Positions 34,248-42,122 of a stretch of DNA of 64,000 nucleotides are shown piece by piece (within the stretch, counting starts at the first letter, position 1; each line of letters opens with the position of its first letter). Position numbers and translations under genes: made by a program. The stretch spans positions 124,001 to 188,000 of the forward strand of contig OZ241339.1 in assembly GCA_965200235.1 (NCBI GenBank), written 5' to 3'. Under the pieces are notes generated by a model. It was given only the letters and a program-made list of their open reading frames with translations, was not told the origin of the DNA and did no database searches. Source of the stretch: Azotimanducus chitobiosivorans (GTDB taxonomy: Bacteria; Pseudomonadota; Gammaproteobacteria; Pseudomonadales; Azotimanducaceae).

Positions 34248-35510
34248 CTAAGCCGCCTTCTCCCGATCCCGCATCGTTTCAGCGCGGGGCCGCGAGGCGC
34301 GCACAATCGGCACGTCAGCCTCGGACATGGTTTTGACAGGCGTTTTGCGTGCCATCGCCGCTTCGATATAGGGCGCGAGCGCTTCGGCTTTGCGCGCTTC
34401 GCGCTCTTCGGTCTCGCGCGAGAACTCGTCCATGACTTTGGTTGCGAAGAGGTCGAGCGAGTCGATGATATGCCGATGCTGGTTCTTGCCTGTCTGCTGC
34501 ATGAAGATGACTTGATCGACGCCTGCATCGCGCAATCCGCGAAGGTGCTTCGCGAAATCGCTCGGCGTGCCGATGCCGGGCGCATGGCCAAACCCAGTGA
34601 CATCGCCGGTGCGGGCTTGCTCGATGAGTTGCTCGCCGCGATTGCCTCTCTTCGCCAAAAACTGCTGCCAGAGCCTGCTATAGCCCGGCACCGCATCTTC
34701 GGCGACGAGCGCGTTGATCGCATAATTGAAGAACTCGAAGCCTTCTTGACCGCGCCTGATCGCCTCGATGCGGTCTTCATGCAATGAGAACGATGTGACG
34801 AGCGCGATATTGGCGTTGACCGAGTGCCCGATCGGGCAGCACTCATCGCTGCGAATGATGTCGTAGTAGATCTCCGACCAATGCCGCGCTTCCTCTGGGT
34901 CCACAAACGAGAACGCGAGCGCGCCGAGGCCGTTGCGGGCAGCCACGCGAATAGTGTCGCGATTGGTGCAGGCCATCCACATGGGCGGATGCGGCTTCTG
35001 CACGGGCTTGGGGATGACGTTGCGGCACGGCATGGAGAAGAACTCGCCCTCAAAGCCGGGATAGGGCGACATGACCATCATGTTGGCGATTTCTCGTGCG
35101 GCTTGGAGCGCCGCTTGCCGCTTGGTTTTGGCTTGGATGCCGAAGCCGCCGAGTTCCATGCGCGTCGCGCCTTCGCCGATGCCGAAGTCAACGCGGCCGT
35201 TCGATATCAGGTCGAGCGTGCCGAGGCATTCGGCGGTGCGGGCCGGGTGATTGTAGTTGGGGATGACCTGACGTATGCCGTGCCCGAGCCGGATGCGCGA
35301 GGTGCGCGCCGCCGCTGCCGAGAGAAACACCTCCGGTGCCGAGCCGTGCGAATACTCTTCCAAGAAGTGATGCTCGACCTCCCACGCATAGTCGATGCCA
35401 ATCTCGTCGGCGAACACCACCTGCTCCAAGGCTTCGTGGATCAGCCGGTGATCGCTGTCTTCTTGCCAAGGCTTTGGCAATTGAAGTTCGTAGAAGATGC
35501 CGAATCTCAT
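34248..35510 (-). CDS. LLM-class flavin-dependent oxidoreductase (luciferase-like monooxygenase)
   Basis: 420 residues, ATG at 35510 overlapping the upstream amidohydrolase stop by 4 nt. The start MRFGIFYELQLPKPW and then YAWEVEHHFLEEYSHGSAPEVFLSAAAARTSRIRLGHGI are the classic bacterial-luciferase-like N-terminus. GRVDFGIGEGATRMELGGFG and HPPMWMACTNRDTIRVAARNGLG continue the barrel. The C-terminus adds a charged helical tail (ETEEREARKAEALAPYIE) and stops at GAT-rich sequence 45 bp from the ATPase gene. It probably is an FMN-dependent monooxygenase acting with the two operon partners; the substrate is unknown. Confidence 0.9.
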   Translation of the reverse strand: MRFGIFYELQLPKPWQEDSDHRLIHEALEQVVFADEIGIDYAWEVEHHFLEEYSHGSAPEVFLSAAAARTSRIRLGHGIRQVIPNYNHPARTAECLGTLDLISNGRVDFGIGEGATRMELGGFGIQAKTKRQAALQAAREIANMMVMSPYPGFEGEFFSMPCRNVIPKPVQKPHPPMWMACTNRDTIRVAARNGLGALAFSFVDPEEARHWSEIYYDIIRSDECCPIGHSVNANIALVTSFSLHEDRIEAIRRGQEGFEFFNYAINALVAEDAVPGYSRLWQQFLAKRGNRGEQLIEQARTGDVTGFGHAPGIGTPSDFAKHLRGLRDAGVDQVIFMQQTGKNQHRHIIDSLDLFATKVMDEFSRETEEREARKAEALAPYIEAAMARKTPVKTMSEADVPIVRASRPRAETMRDREKAA

Positions 35511-36550
35511 GCGTTCTGCTCTAACTTATACACCCTTGCCGCTGTGTCGTGAAAGAGGCACGACTTCTCGTGCTCGGAAAACCCGCTCGACAGTCGCTTG
35601 AAGGCGTTCCACAGCACATGATACGAGCAGCTTCGCTTATCGACCGGAAAGTTGCTCTCGAACATGCAGCGCTCGACGCCGAAGCAGTCGATGGCGTGCA
35701 GGTAGTAGTCTTTGGTGGCGCTCACAAGTTCAATTGATGTTGCTGGCTTTGCGCGCTTGTGGAAGCCGAAGCCGTTGATCGGCATGACGAGGCCGCCGAG
35801 CTTGGCATGGACATTCGGAAGCTCGGCGAGCTCGGCGATGGTTTTCCGCCAAAACGCGAATACCTCTTCTTGCTTCCCTTCATACGGGCCGATGCCTAAG
35901 GGTCCGCCAAAGTGATCGAGAATGCAGGTGACTTCAGGGTGGGTGTGCGCAAGATCAATAAACTCCGGCATCTGCTCGTGGTAGAACCAAGCATCGAAGG
36001 ACAGGTTCAGCCTGCCGAGCTCGGCAAAGCCTTGGCGGAATTGCGCGTCCATCATCAGCCCTTGGGGCGGCGAGGTGTGGGAGTTGCGAATTGCCTCATG
36101 CGCATGCCAGCCCGTGGCATGACGTATGCCGCGAAACCGCGTTGATGCCGAGATGTGCGCTTCGAGCACCTCGCGCACATCCTCGCCGATGGTCAAGTCC
36201 GCGAAGCTGACGATGCCAGCGCAGGCGCGCGTGGCGCCGTATCCTCCGCTCGCGCTCATCGCGGCAACGCCATTGACGAATTCCGTTTCGCCGACCGGCC
36301 TTCGGCCGGCATCCGGTTCGTTCTCCGCCGACCGATACATGGCGCCGCATTCGACGAACACGGTGGACACGACATTGTGGCCGCTGCCGGTGTCCGCAAG
36401 CAGTTCGTCAAGCAGATAGCGACTTGATGGATAGTCCCACAGATGGTGATGTGGGTCGCAGATCGGGCGCTTTTGGTCGAGGATCGCCTCGCTTACTTGA
36501 GTAAGCCATGCGGCGTGCTCGGCGCTTTGGGTGCTGTCGCTGCCGCTCAC
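35507..36550 (-). CDS. Amidohydrolase family protein (amidohydro-related, COG3618-type)
   Basis: 347-residue TIM-barrel metal-dependent hydrolase. The metal-binding start is CDPHHHLWDYPSSRYLLDEL (HxH-type), with FRGIRHATGWH, LSFDAWFYHEQMPEFIDLA, CILDHFGGPLGIGPYEGK and the late MFESNFPVDKRSC. These are characteristic of the lactonase/2-pyrone-dicarboxylate lactonase-like group. It overlaps frmA upstream and the LLM oxidoreductase downstream, each by 4 nt (ATGA), so the three are one translationally coupled operon. The product of the oxidoreductase step, or the substrate feeding it, may be a lactone or ester. Confidence 0.9.
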   Translation of the reverse strand: MSGSDSTQSAEHAAWLTQVSEAILDQKRPICDPHHHLWDYPSSRYLLDELLADTGSGHNVVSTVFVECGAMYRSAENEPDAGRRPVGETEFVNGVAAMSASGGYGATRACAGIVSFADLTIGEDVREVLEAHISASTRFRGIRHATGWHAHEAIRNSHTSPPQGLMMDAQFRQGFAELGRLNLSFDAWFYHEQMPEFIDLAHTHPEVTCILDHFGGPLGIGPYEGKQEEVFAFWRKTIAELAELPNVHAKLGGLVMPINGFGFHKRAKPATSIELVSATKDYYLHAIDCFGVERCMFESNFPVDKRSCSYHVLWNAFKRLSSGFSEHEKSCLFHDTAARVYKLEQNA

Positions 36551-37659
36551 GCGTCAAAGGTCACGACCGAGCGGATAGACTTGCCCTCGTGCATGAGGTC
36601 AAAGGCGGTGTTGATCTCTTCGAGCGGCATGACGTGCGTGATGAGATCGTCGATGTTGATTTCGCCATCCATGTACCAATCGACAATTTTTGGCACGTCG
36701 CTGCGTCCTTTGGCGCCGCCGAAGGCAGTGCCGCGCCAGACCCGACCGGTGACAAGCTGAAATGGGCGCGTGGCGATTTCCTGCCCGGCGCCAGCGACGC
36801 CGATGATGATGCTCTCCCCCCAGCCTTTGTGGCAGCACTCGAGGGCTTGCCGCATGACCTTGACGTTGCCGATGCACTCGAAGGCGTAATCGACGCCGCC
36901 GTCGGTCATGTCGATAATCGCTTCAACGACATTGTCGGCGTCGCTCGCATCGATAAAGTCGGTCATGCCGAACCGCTCTGCAAGCGGCGCTTTGTCGGCG
37001 TTGAGGTCAACGCCGATAATGCGGTTCGCGCCGACAAGCCTCGCGCCTTGAATGACGTTGAGGCCGATGCCGCCGAGCCCGAAGACGGCCACATTTGCGC
37101 CAGCTTCGACTTTGGCGGTATTGATGACCGCGCCGATGCCAGTAGTCACGCCGCAGCCGATGTAGCAGACCTTGTCAAACGGCGCGTCCTCGCGAATCTT
37201 GGCGACGGCGATTTCAGGCAGCACTGTGTAGTTGGAGAAGGTCGAGGTGCCCATGTAGTGAAAGAGCCGCTCTTTGCCGAGCGAGAAGCGACTGCTGCCA
37301 TCGGGCATCACGCCTCGTCCTTGCGTGACTCGAATCGCGCCGCAGAGATTGGTCTTGCCCGACAAGCAGAACTTGCACGCGCGGCATTCGGGGGTGTAGA
37401 GCGGAATGACATGATCGCCGCGTGCGACCGATGTCACGCCTTCACCGACCGCAACGACCACGCCCGCGCCTTCGTGTCCCATGATCGCTGGAAACAGGCC
37501 TTCCGGATCGGCGCCGGAGAGCGTGAAGGCATCGGTATGACAGATGCCGGTCGCTTTGATCTCGACCATCACTTCGCCCGCTTTGGGGTCGGCGACTTGC
37601 ACCCGTTCAATGGAAAGGGGCTTGCCCGCTTCCCATGCGACCGCCGCTTTCGATTCCAT
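36547..37659 (-). CDS. frmA: S-(hydroxymethyl)glutathione dehydrogenase / class III alcohol dehydrogenase
   Basis: 370-residue zinc-dependent MDR dehydrogenase that oxidises S-hydroxymethylglutathione in formaldehyde detoxification. The catalytic zinc region is TGICHTDAFTLSGADPEG and MGHEGAGVVVAVGEGV. The structural zinc motif is CRACKFCLSGKTNLC, and the NAD-binding motif is VAVFGLGGIGLNVIQGA. Length is typical. It is the first gene of an operon continuing into an amidohydrolase and an LLM oxidoreductase. No frmB esterase is adjacent. The start ATG at 37659 follows a purine-rich stretch, and a promoter is expected in the 86-bp gap to the divergent fic gene. Confidence 0.93.
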   Translation of the reverse strand: MESKAAVAWEAGKPLSIERVQVADPKAGEVMVEIKATGICHTDAFTLSGADPEGLFPAIMGHEGAGVVVAVGEGVTSVARGDHVIPLYTPECRACKFCLSGKTNLCGAIRVTQGRGVMPDGSSRFSLGKERLFHYMGTSTFSNYTVLPEIAVAKIREDAPFDKVCYIGCGVTTGIGAVINTAKVEAGANVAVFGLGGIGLNVIQGARLVGANRIIGVDLNADKAPLAERFGMTDFIDASDADNVVEAIIDMTDGGVDYAFECIGNVKVMRQALECCHKGWGESIIIGVAGAGQEIATRPFQLVTGRVWRGTAFGGAKGRSDVPKIVDWYMDGEINIDDLITHVMPLEEINTAFDLMHEGKSIRSVVTFDA

Positions 37660-37745
37660 GCGCGCCTGCCTTCAAAAAGTGACTCTTGCGGCAATCTACC
37701 AGAAAAGCGAACGAACTTGCTTCAAATGAGAATATAATTAACCCC

Positions 37746-38729
37746 ATGAACGGCAAAGAATCTTGGCAATGGGCGCCGCTCGAAGACATGCCTACGGGTG
37801 CCGAGGACTGGGCACTGCCGGGCCAAGTTGAACTCGAAGAGACTTGGGATCGGCACCGCCAAGCGCTCAAGCAGGATGCAGCGAAAGAGCGCTTCATGGC
37901 TGGCTGGCTGCGAGAGCGAGTGCGCGCCTTTGCTTTGGAAACAGGGCAGATTGAAGGACTCTACACGCTGCGAAGAGGTGTCACCGAGCAGCTTGTGGCG
38001 GAGGGGTTTGCGGGCGTTGTGGGCGCACACACCTACGAGTCGCTTGAGGATGAGACCATCAGAGGCTTGCTGCAAGACCAGGAGGCTGCCTACGACATGG
38101 TGTTCGACGATGTCGCGAGCAGTCGGCCTCTGTCTGAATACATGGTCAAGAGTTGGCATCAGTTGTTGACGCGGCATCAGGCGACGGTGACCGGGCTCGA
38201 CCCGACCGGGCGGCGTGTGCAGGTGCCTTTCAAAACCAAAGGGCGCTGGAAGATTCGTCCCAACAACCCGCGCAGGCTTGATGGACAGGTGCACGAGTAT
38301 TGTCCGCCTGAGCAGGTGCAGTCGGAGATGGACAGATTTTTCGCACTCTATGACGAAGTGAAAGATCGCGGCTATCCGGTCAATGCGGAAGCGGCGTGGC
38401 TGCACCATCGATTTGTGCGTACGCATCCCTTTCAAGATGGCAATGGACGCACCTCGAGGCTGCTGATGGCGTGGGCGTATATCAAGCGTGGCATGCCGCC
38501 GCCGGTGATCACGGCGCAAGGCAAACCTGCTTACATTGATGCGCTAGAGCGCGCCGACGAAGGCAGTCTGAAGGCTTTTTCCGACTATTTGGCGGCTCGT
38601 TCAATCGCTTCTGTAGTCGATGCGAACGCGATTGCGGAAAAAGCCTTTGCCGGAAATCTCAACCGTCCCAACGGCAACGGCGGACGCACGATCGGCGACG
38701 AGTACGTGCCGCCTCTCGACTCACCCTAA
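37746..38729 (+). CDS. Fic/DOC family AMP-transferase-like protein
   Basis: 327 residues from the ATG at 37746; the frame is open to 37686. The Fic core is HHRFVRTHPFQDGNGRTSRLLM, the canonical HPFxDGNGRxxR active site with catalytic His. The N-terminal inhibitory helix motif is present as LETGQIEGLYTLR ([S/T]xxxE[G/N]), so this is a class II, intramolecularly autoinhibited Fic that needs release to act. The expected activity is AMPylation (or another NMP transfer) of a protein Ser/Thr/Tyr; the target is unknown. It is convergent with the CorC-like gene and overlaps its end by 9 bp. Confidence 0.92.
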   Translation: MNGKESWQWAPLEDMPTGAEDWALPGQVELEETWDRHRQALKQDAAKERFMAGWLRERVRAFALETGQIEGLYTLRRGVTEQLVAEGFAGVVGAHTYESLEDETIRGLLQDQEAAYDMVFDDVASSRPLSEYMVKSWHQLLTRHQATVTGLDPTGRRVQVPFKTKGRWKIRPNNPRRLDGQVHEYCPPEQVQSEMDRFFALYDEVKDRGYPVNAEAAWLHHRFVRTHPFQDGNGRTSRLLMAWAYIKRGMPPPVITAQGKPAYIDALERADEGSLKAFSDYLAARSIASVVDANAIAEKAFAGNLNRPNGNGGRTIGDEYVPPLDSP

Positions 38730-39983
38730 GCTTGTTGGCGTGATACGCACCGATCGCACGAGGTGCTCGCCGACCTGCAGGGTTTCAATGCGATAGCCGT
38801 CGATCTCGAAGCTCACGTTCGCATCAGGGATGCGCTGCAAGTGCTCCAGCACAAGACCATTGATTGTGCGCGGTCCGCCGATCGGCAGTTTCCAATCGAG
38901 GCTGCGATTGACTTCGCGCACGAGCGCTTTGCCATCGACAATCCATGAGCCATCATCCTGCGGAAAGACTTCGGCGAAATTGGACGCAAGATCGCTCGTG
39001 AACTCGCCAACGATCTCTTCAAGAATATCCTCAAGCGCCACCAAGCCCTGCACATCGCCATATTCGTCGACAACGAGCGCCATGCGTTCGCGCTTCTTCT
39101 GAAAATTCATGAGCTGCACGTGCAAGGGCGTGCCTTCGGGCACAAAGTAGGGCGCATCGCAGAGGTGCTTCAGTTCGTCCTTGGCAAGCGGCTCGCTGAG
39201 CTGCAGGCGACTCGTTTTGCGCATATGAAAGACGCCTTCGACCCGGTTGAGCGTGCCGGTGAACACCGGCAGGCGCGTGTGCTGGCTCGACGCGATTTGC
39301 GATGCGATCTCGCTTGCATCATCCTCAAGGTCGATGCCGTACACCTCATTTCTCGGCACCATGATGTCGTCGACGCAGAGCTTTTCGAGTTCAAGCACTT
39401 GCAGCAGCATGCTTTGATGGCGCGTCGGCAAGCGCGATCGTTCCAAGAGCACCGTGCGCAGCTCATCCATGCTGAGCTTCTCGTCCGGCTTGCCGGTGTC
39501 CTTCACGAGCCACCGCAGCAGCAAGTTCGCCGTGCCGCCAACGCCGCGCACGAGTGGATAGAGGAGTTTCAAGAGCGGATCGAGCACATGCACCGAGATA
39601 AACGCAAATCGCTCGGGGTGCTGCGCGGCCAAGGTCTTGGGCGCGACCTCGGCAAATACGAGGAAAAAGATAGTGAGCACGATCGGCGCAAGCAGCAATC
39701 CCGTGTCGCCAAACAGCCTGAGCCCGATGACGGCGGCGACGGTGGCGGCGATATTGTTGACAAGGTTGTTGCCGATCAAAATCACGCCGAGTAGGTTTTC
39801 GGGCGTTTTCAGCAGGCGCTCAGCCTTGCGCGCGCTTCTGTTGCCCTCGTTGGCCGAATGCTTGAGTCGATAGCGGTTGAGGCCAATCATGGCTGTTTCC
39901 GACCCAGAGAAGTAGGCCGACAGCATTGTCAGAATCAAGAGCGAACCAAAGAGAATCGTCGCTGGCAGGTCGGAGATTTGCAC
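38721..39983 (-). CDS. CNNM/CBS/CorC_HlyC-domain protein (magnesium/cobalt efflux-like)
   Basis: 420 residues with the complete domain set. The CNNM/DUF21 membrane domain (residues 1-180) has LLILTMLSAYFSGSETAMIGLNRYRLKH, EVAPKTLAAQHPER and LLYPLVRGVGGTANLLLRW. The CBS pair (about 200-330) has DIMVPRNEVYGIDL and MALVVDEYGDVQGLVALEDILEEIVGEF. The C-terminal CorC_HlyC domain has DGSWIVDGKALVREVNRSLDW and NGLVLEHLQRIP. This family includes YfjD/CorB-like proteins; the exact transport role is debated. It contrasts with the shorter relative at 3463-4569. Confidence 0.92.
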   Translation of the reverse strand: MQISDLPATILFGSLLILTMLSAYFSGSETAMIGLNRYRLKHSANEGNRSARKAERLLKTPENLLGVILIGNNLVNNIAATVAAVIGLRLFGDTGLLLAPIVLTIFFLVFAEVAPKTLAAQHPERFAFISVHVLDPLLKLLYPLVRGVGGTANLLLRWLVKDTGKPDEKLSMDELRTVLLERSRLPTRHQSMLLQVLELEKLCVDDIMVPRNEVYGIDLEDDASEIASQIASSQHTRLPVFTGTLNRVEGVFHMRKTSRLQLSEPLAKDELKHLCDAPYFVPEGTPLHVQLMNFQKKRERMALVVDEYGDVQGLVALEDILEEIVGEFTSDLASNFAEVFPQDDGSWIVDGKALVREVNRSLDWKLPIGGPRTINGLVLEHLQRIPDANVSFEIDGYRIETLQVGEHLVRSVRITPTSLG

Positions 39984-40261
39984 GAGCAGCCTGTTGAAAA
40001 AGAGCGATCTTGGCGGAGTTGGGGACGGCGTGTCCCAACGAATTTGCGCGAGAGTGTAGCGAATTCCGTGTCAAGGGGTCTCCGATGTAAATTGAGGGAT
40101 TTGACAATGGCAGATGTGATCGGGAAATTTGTCCGCGCAAAACTCAATATCCTGCCTCGTCTGCACCGAGGACAATTCATCAAATAGTGGAGCGACGAGA
40201 ATACGTGCCCACATATATTGGATGAGACTCGAAAAGATCTACCCACAAGCGACCGAGAACT
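39984..40261. other. Intergenic stretch without a recognised gene
   Basis: Upstream of the CorC-like gene and before the hairpin cluster. The short open frame 40129-40326 (65 codons, ending LFEANDNLCLGSLE) has no clear ribosome site and no recognised relatives, although its end is protein-like; it could be a relic. The promoter of the CorC-like gene is expected here, but no boxes are assigned. Confidence 0.4.
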
Positions 40262-40457
40262 ACCCCGAAGGGGTGACCCACCTATTTGAAGCGAACGATA
40301 ACCTATGCTTAGGAAGCCTTGAATAACAGGGCTTCCTAGGCGGCACATGGATGTGCCCGATGAATTCAGTGCCGCAAGGCATTGAATTCGTGAGCGTAGC
40401 TTCAATCGCAATTGAAGCTATGCGAGTCTGAACAAACCCAAGGATGGACTTGTTCAG
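40262..40457. other. Cluster of six consecutive hairpins
   Basis: Successive self-complementary segments: 40262-40274 (ACCCC-GAA-GGGGT); 40310-40338 (TAGGAAGCC/GGCTTCCTA, 11-nt loop); 40342-40357 (GGCAC/GTGCC around ATGGAT); 40362-40389 (GAATTCAGTGCC/GGCATTGAATTC, GCAA loop, one G-T); 40394-40423 (GCGTAGCTTCAAT/ATTGAAGCTATGC, CGCA loop, one wobble); 40428-40457 (CTGAACAA/TTGTTCAG, 14-nt loop). The G-T wobbles that keep pairing suggest selection on a folded single strand rather than simple palindromes. It may be a structured RNA, a leader of the downstream dipeptidase gene, or the end of a lost mobile element. Confidence 0.7.
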
Positions 40458-40509
40458 TATATATTTAGTTATGCTCAATAGACAGAGTCGGAGTATTGAA
40501 ACCAAGACA

Positions 40510-41655
40510 ATGCCGGGTGACTATGATTTTGGATTAAGCACTGAACAGGAAGCGAGGGCACAGTCCTTGCACGAGTCAAGTATCTCTATTGACATGTGCA
40601 GTATGGGTCCGGGCGGGCCGGCGCTTTATGATCGCTTGCCGCAAGATGTCATTCACGAGCGGCTTGAGCAGTCTGCTCACTCGTGGCAAAAGTTCCGCCA
40701 CGGTATGGAGTTGCCTTACGCCATCACCGCGGAAGGTGCATCCGATGCGCTGCGGATGTTCTGCGCTGGACACACGGGTGCGAGTTTTGCCTTGACTGGC
40801 GTGCGTGACGAGGAACTCTCACCCCTTGAGCGACTCAAGCAATCCGTTCAGCAGATCGAATGGATGGATTTTGCCAATACAGCGGAGGATTTTCGCAAAG
40901 CGCAGGCCGACGGCACCTATGTCACCTACGGTTTCGCGCAGCCGGGCATAACCGGGTTGCCCCGAGAGCTTGAGTTTTTTGACAAGGCTCGGTCGCTTGG
41001 GGTGCGCAGCATCATGCTCACCTATAACCGGCAAGATTTTGTCGGCTCAGGCTGCACAGAGCGCACCAATTCAGGATTAAGTAATTATGGAATAGATGTG
41101 GTTGCCAAGCTCAATGACATTGGCATTATCATTGACACGTCCCACTGCGGAAAGCAGACGACACTTGATGCCTGTAAGGCGAGCGGAGCACCCGTCACAG
41201 CCAACCATACAAGTGCGGAAGGGGTGTATTCCCACGATCGGGCCAAGTCTGATCAAGAGCTGGAGGCGATCGCTGCGACCGGCGGTCTGATCGGTGTCTA
41301 CGCGGTTCCTTTCTTTCTTGCGTCGCCGGAAGCAAAGGCGACAGTCGAAGTCATGCTTGATCATATCGACTACATCGTCGACCGAGTAGGCTGGCAGCAT
41401 GTGGGCATAGGCACAGACTGGCCATTCATGCTGCCGCACGGCATTGCCGAGTCAACAGTCGGGGTCAATATTGATGCCCTTGGCTTTCGTTCTGAGCACG
41501 GTATTGCCATGCGTCAGAATCTTGTCGGATATGACGATGCCCGCGATTTCATCAACTTTACACGCGGCCTCGTGTCACGTGGTCACGACGACGATGCGGT
41601 TCGAGGCATTCTTGGAAGCAACTTTCTCAGGATCTTTGAAACTGTGTGCGGTTGA
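40510..41655 (+). CDS. Membrane dipeptidase family (peptidase M19) protein
   Basis: 381 residues from the ATG at 40510. ATGs at 40444 and 40471 are also in frame, but the first lies inside a hairpin, and none has a strong ribosome site. M19/renal dipeptidase landmarks are SIMLTYNRQDFVGSGCTERTNSGLSNYG, IIIDTSHCGKQTTLDACKAS with zinc-ligand His, PVTANHTSA and HVGIGTDWPFMLP. The canonical N-terminal HxD zinc motif is not obvious; SISIDMCSMG stands in its place, so metal use may be altered. It probably hydrolyses L-D or D-containing dipeptides or a related amide in a pathway with the following hydantoinase, DUF917 and racemase genes. Confidence 0.88.
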   Translation: MPGDYDFGLSTEQEARAQSLHESSISIDMCSMGPGGPALYDRLPQDVIHERLEQSAHSWQKFRHGMELPYAITAEGASDALRMFCAGHTGASFALTGVRDEELSPLERLKQSVQQIEWMDFANTAEDFRKAQADGTYVTYGFAQPGITGLPRELEFFDKARSLGVRSIMLTYNRQDFVGSGCTERTNSGLSNYGIDVVAKLNDIGIIIDTSHCGKQTTLDACKASGAPVTANHTSAEGVYSHDRAKSDQELEAIAATGGLIGVYAVPFFLASPEAKATVEVMLDHIDYIVDRVGWQHVGIGTDWPFMLPHGIAESTVGVNIDALGFRSEHGIAMRQNLVGYDDARDFINFTRGLVSRGHDDDAVRGILGSNFLRIFETVCG

Positions 41656-41876
41656 CAGATTTCACAACGCACCAAGCGCGGCGGACGATGCTCATCGAGG
41701 CTGATGAGCACTAGTGGCGCTCATTTTTGCGATTGTGGGCATCGCTTCGTGGGCAGAGTGCTTCGCTTTGGTTCGCGCGTGTTGGACCGTAACAACAGTG
41801 AATACAAAGTCGCCCACATTCAAAAACTACCTGAACCGACGATTATGACTACCCGAAACAGGCTGCACGGCAAACT
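41656..41876. promoter_or_regulatory. Intergenic region upstream of the hyuA-DUF917-racemase operon
   Basis: No gene is seen between the dipeptidase stop and the racemase relic at 41877. The 220 bp presumably hold the promoter of the hydantoinase operon. It contains the short inverted repeat GCTCATCGAGGCTGATGAGC near 41690-41710, which could be a weak terminator of the dipeptidase gene. No sigma-70 boxes were assigned with confidence. Confidence 0.3.
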
Positions 41877-42122
41877 GTGACGGATATAAATTTAGTTCCT
41901 TGGAATCTAAAGCTGCGCCGGAGCAGGGCAATGATGCACGCACAACTGCAGATGGCGATGTTGCCGGATGCGCCTGCGAACAAGATCTCAGTCATCATTC
42001 CGATTGTGACTACCAAATTCAACGAAGCTCTGAAGAAGGAAATATCAGTAGTCCAAGCTTCAGACTTTCAATTGGTTGGGAAACGAGTTCAAGTCGTCTC
42101 GTCGTCACTGAGATCGCCATGA
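41877..42122 (+). pseudogene. Truncated Asp/Glu racemase-like N-terminal fragment
   Basis: 81 codons from a GTG at 41877. The stretch NKISVIIPIVTTKFNEALKK and then EISVVQASDFQL resembles the first strand and helix of Asp/Glu/hydantoin racemases. After about 40 residues the similarity ends and the frame stops at 42120-42122, overlapping the hyuA ATG (ATGA). An intact racemase of the same superfamily follows at 44808. It is probably the remnant of a second racemase gene; a short functional leader peptide coupled to hyuA translation is the alternative. Confidence 0.5.

Noticed and set aside
36508..37737. 409-codon open frame on the plus strand
   Set aside because: It is the shadow of frmA, whose zinc and NAD motifs are intact on the other strand.
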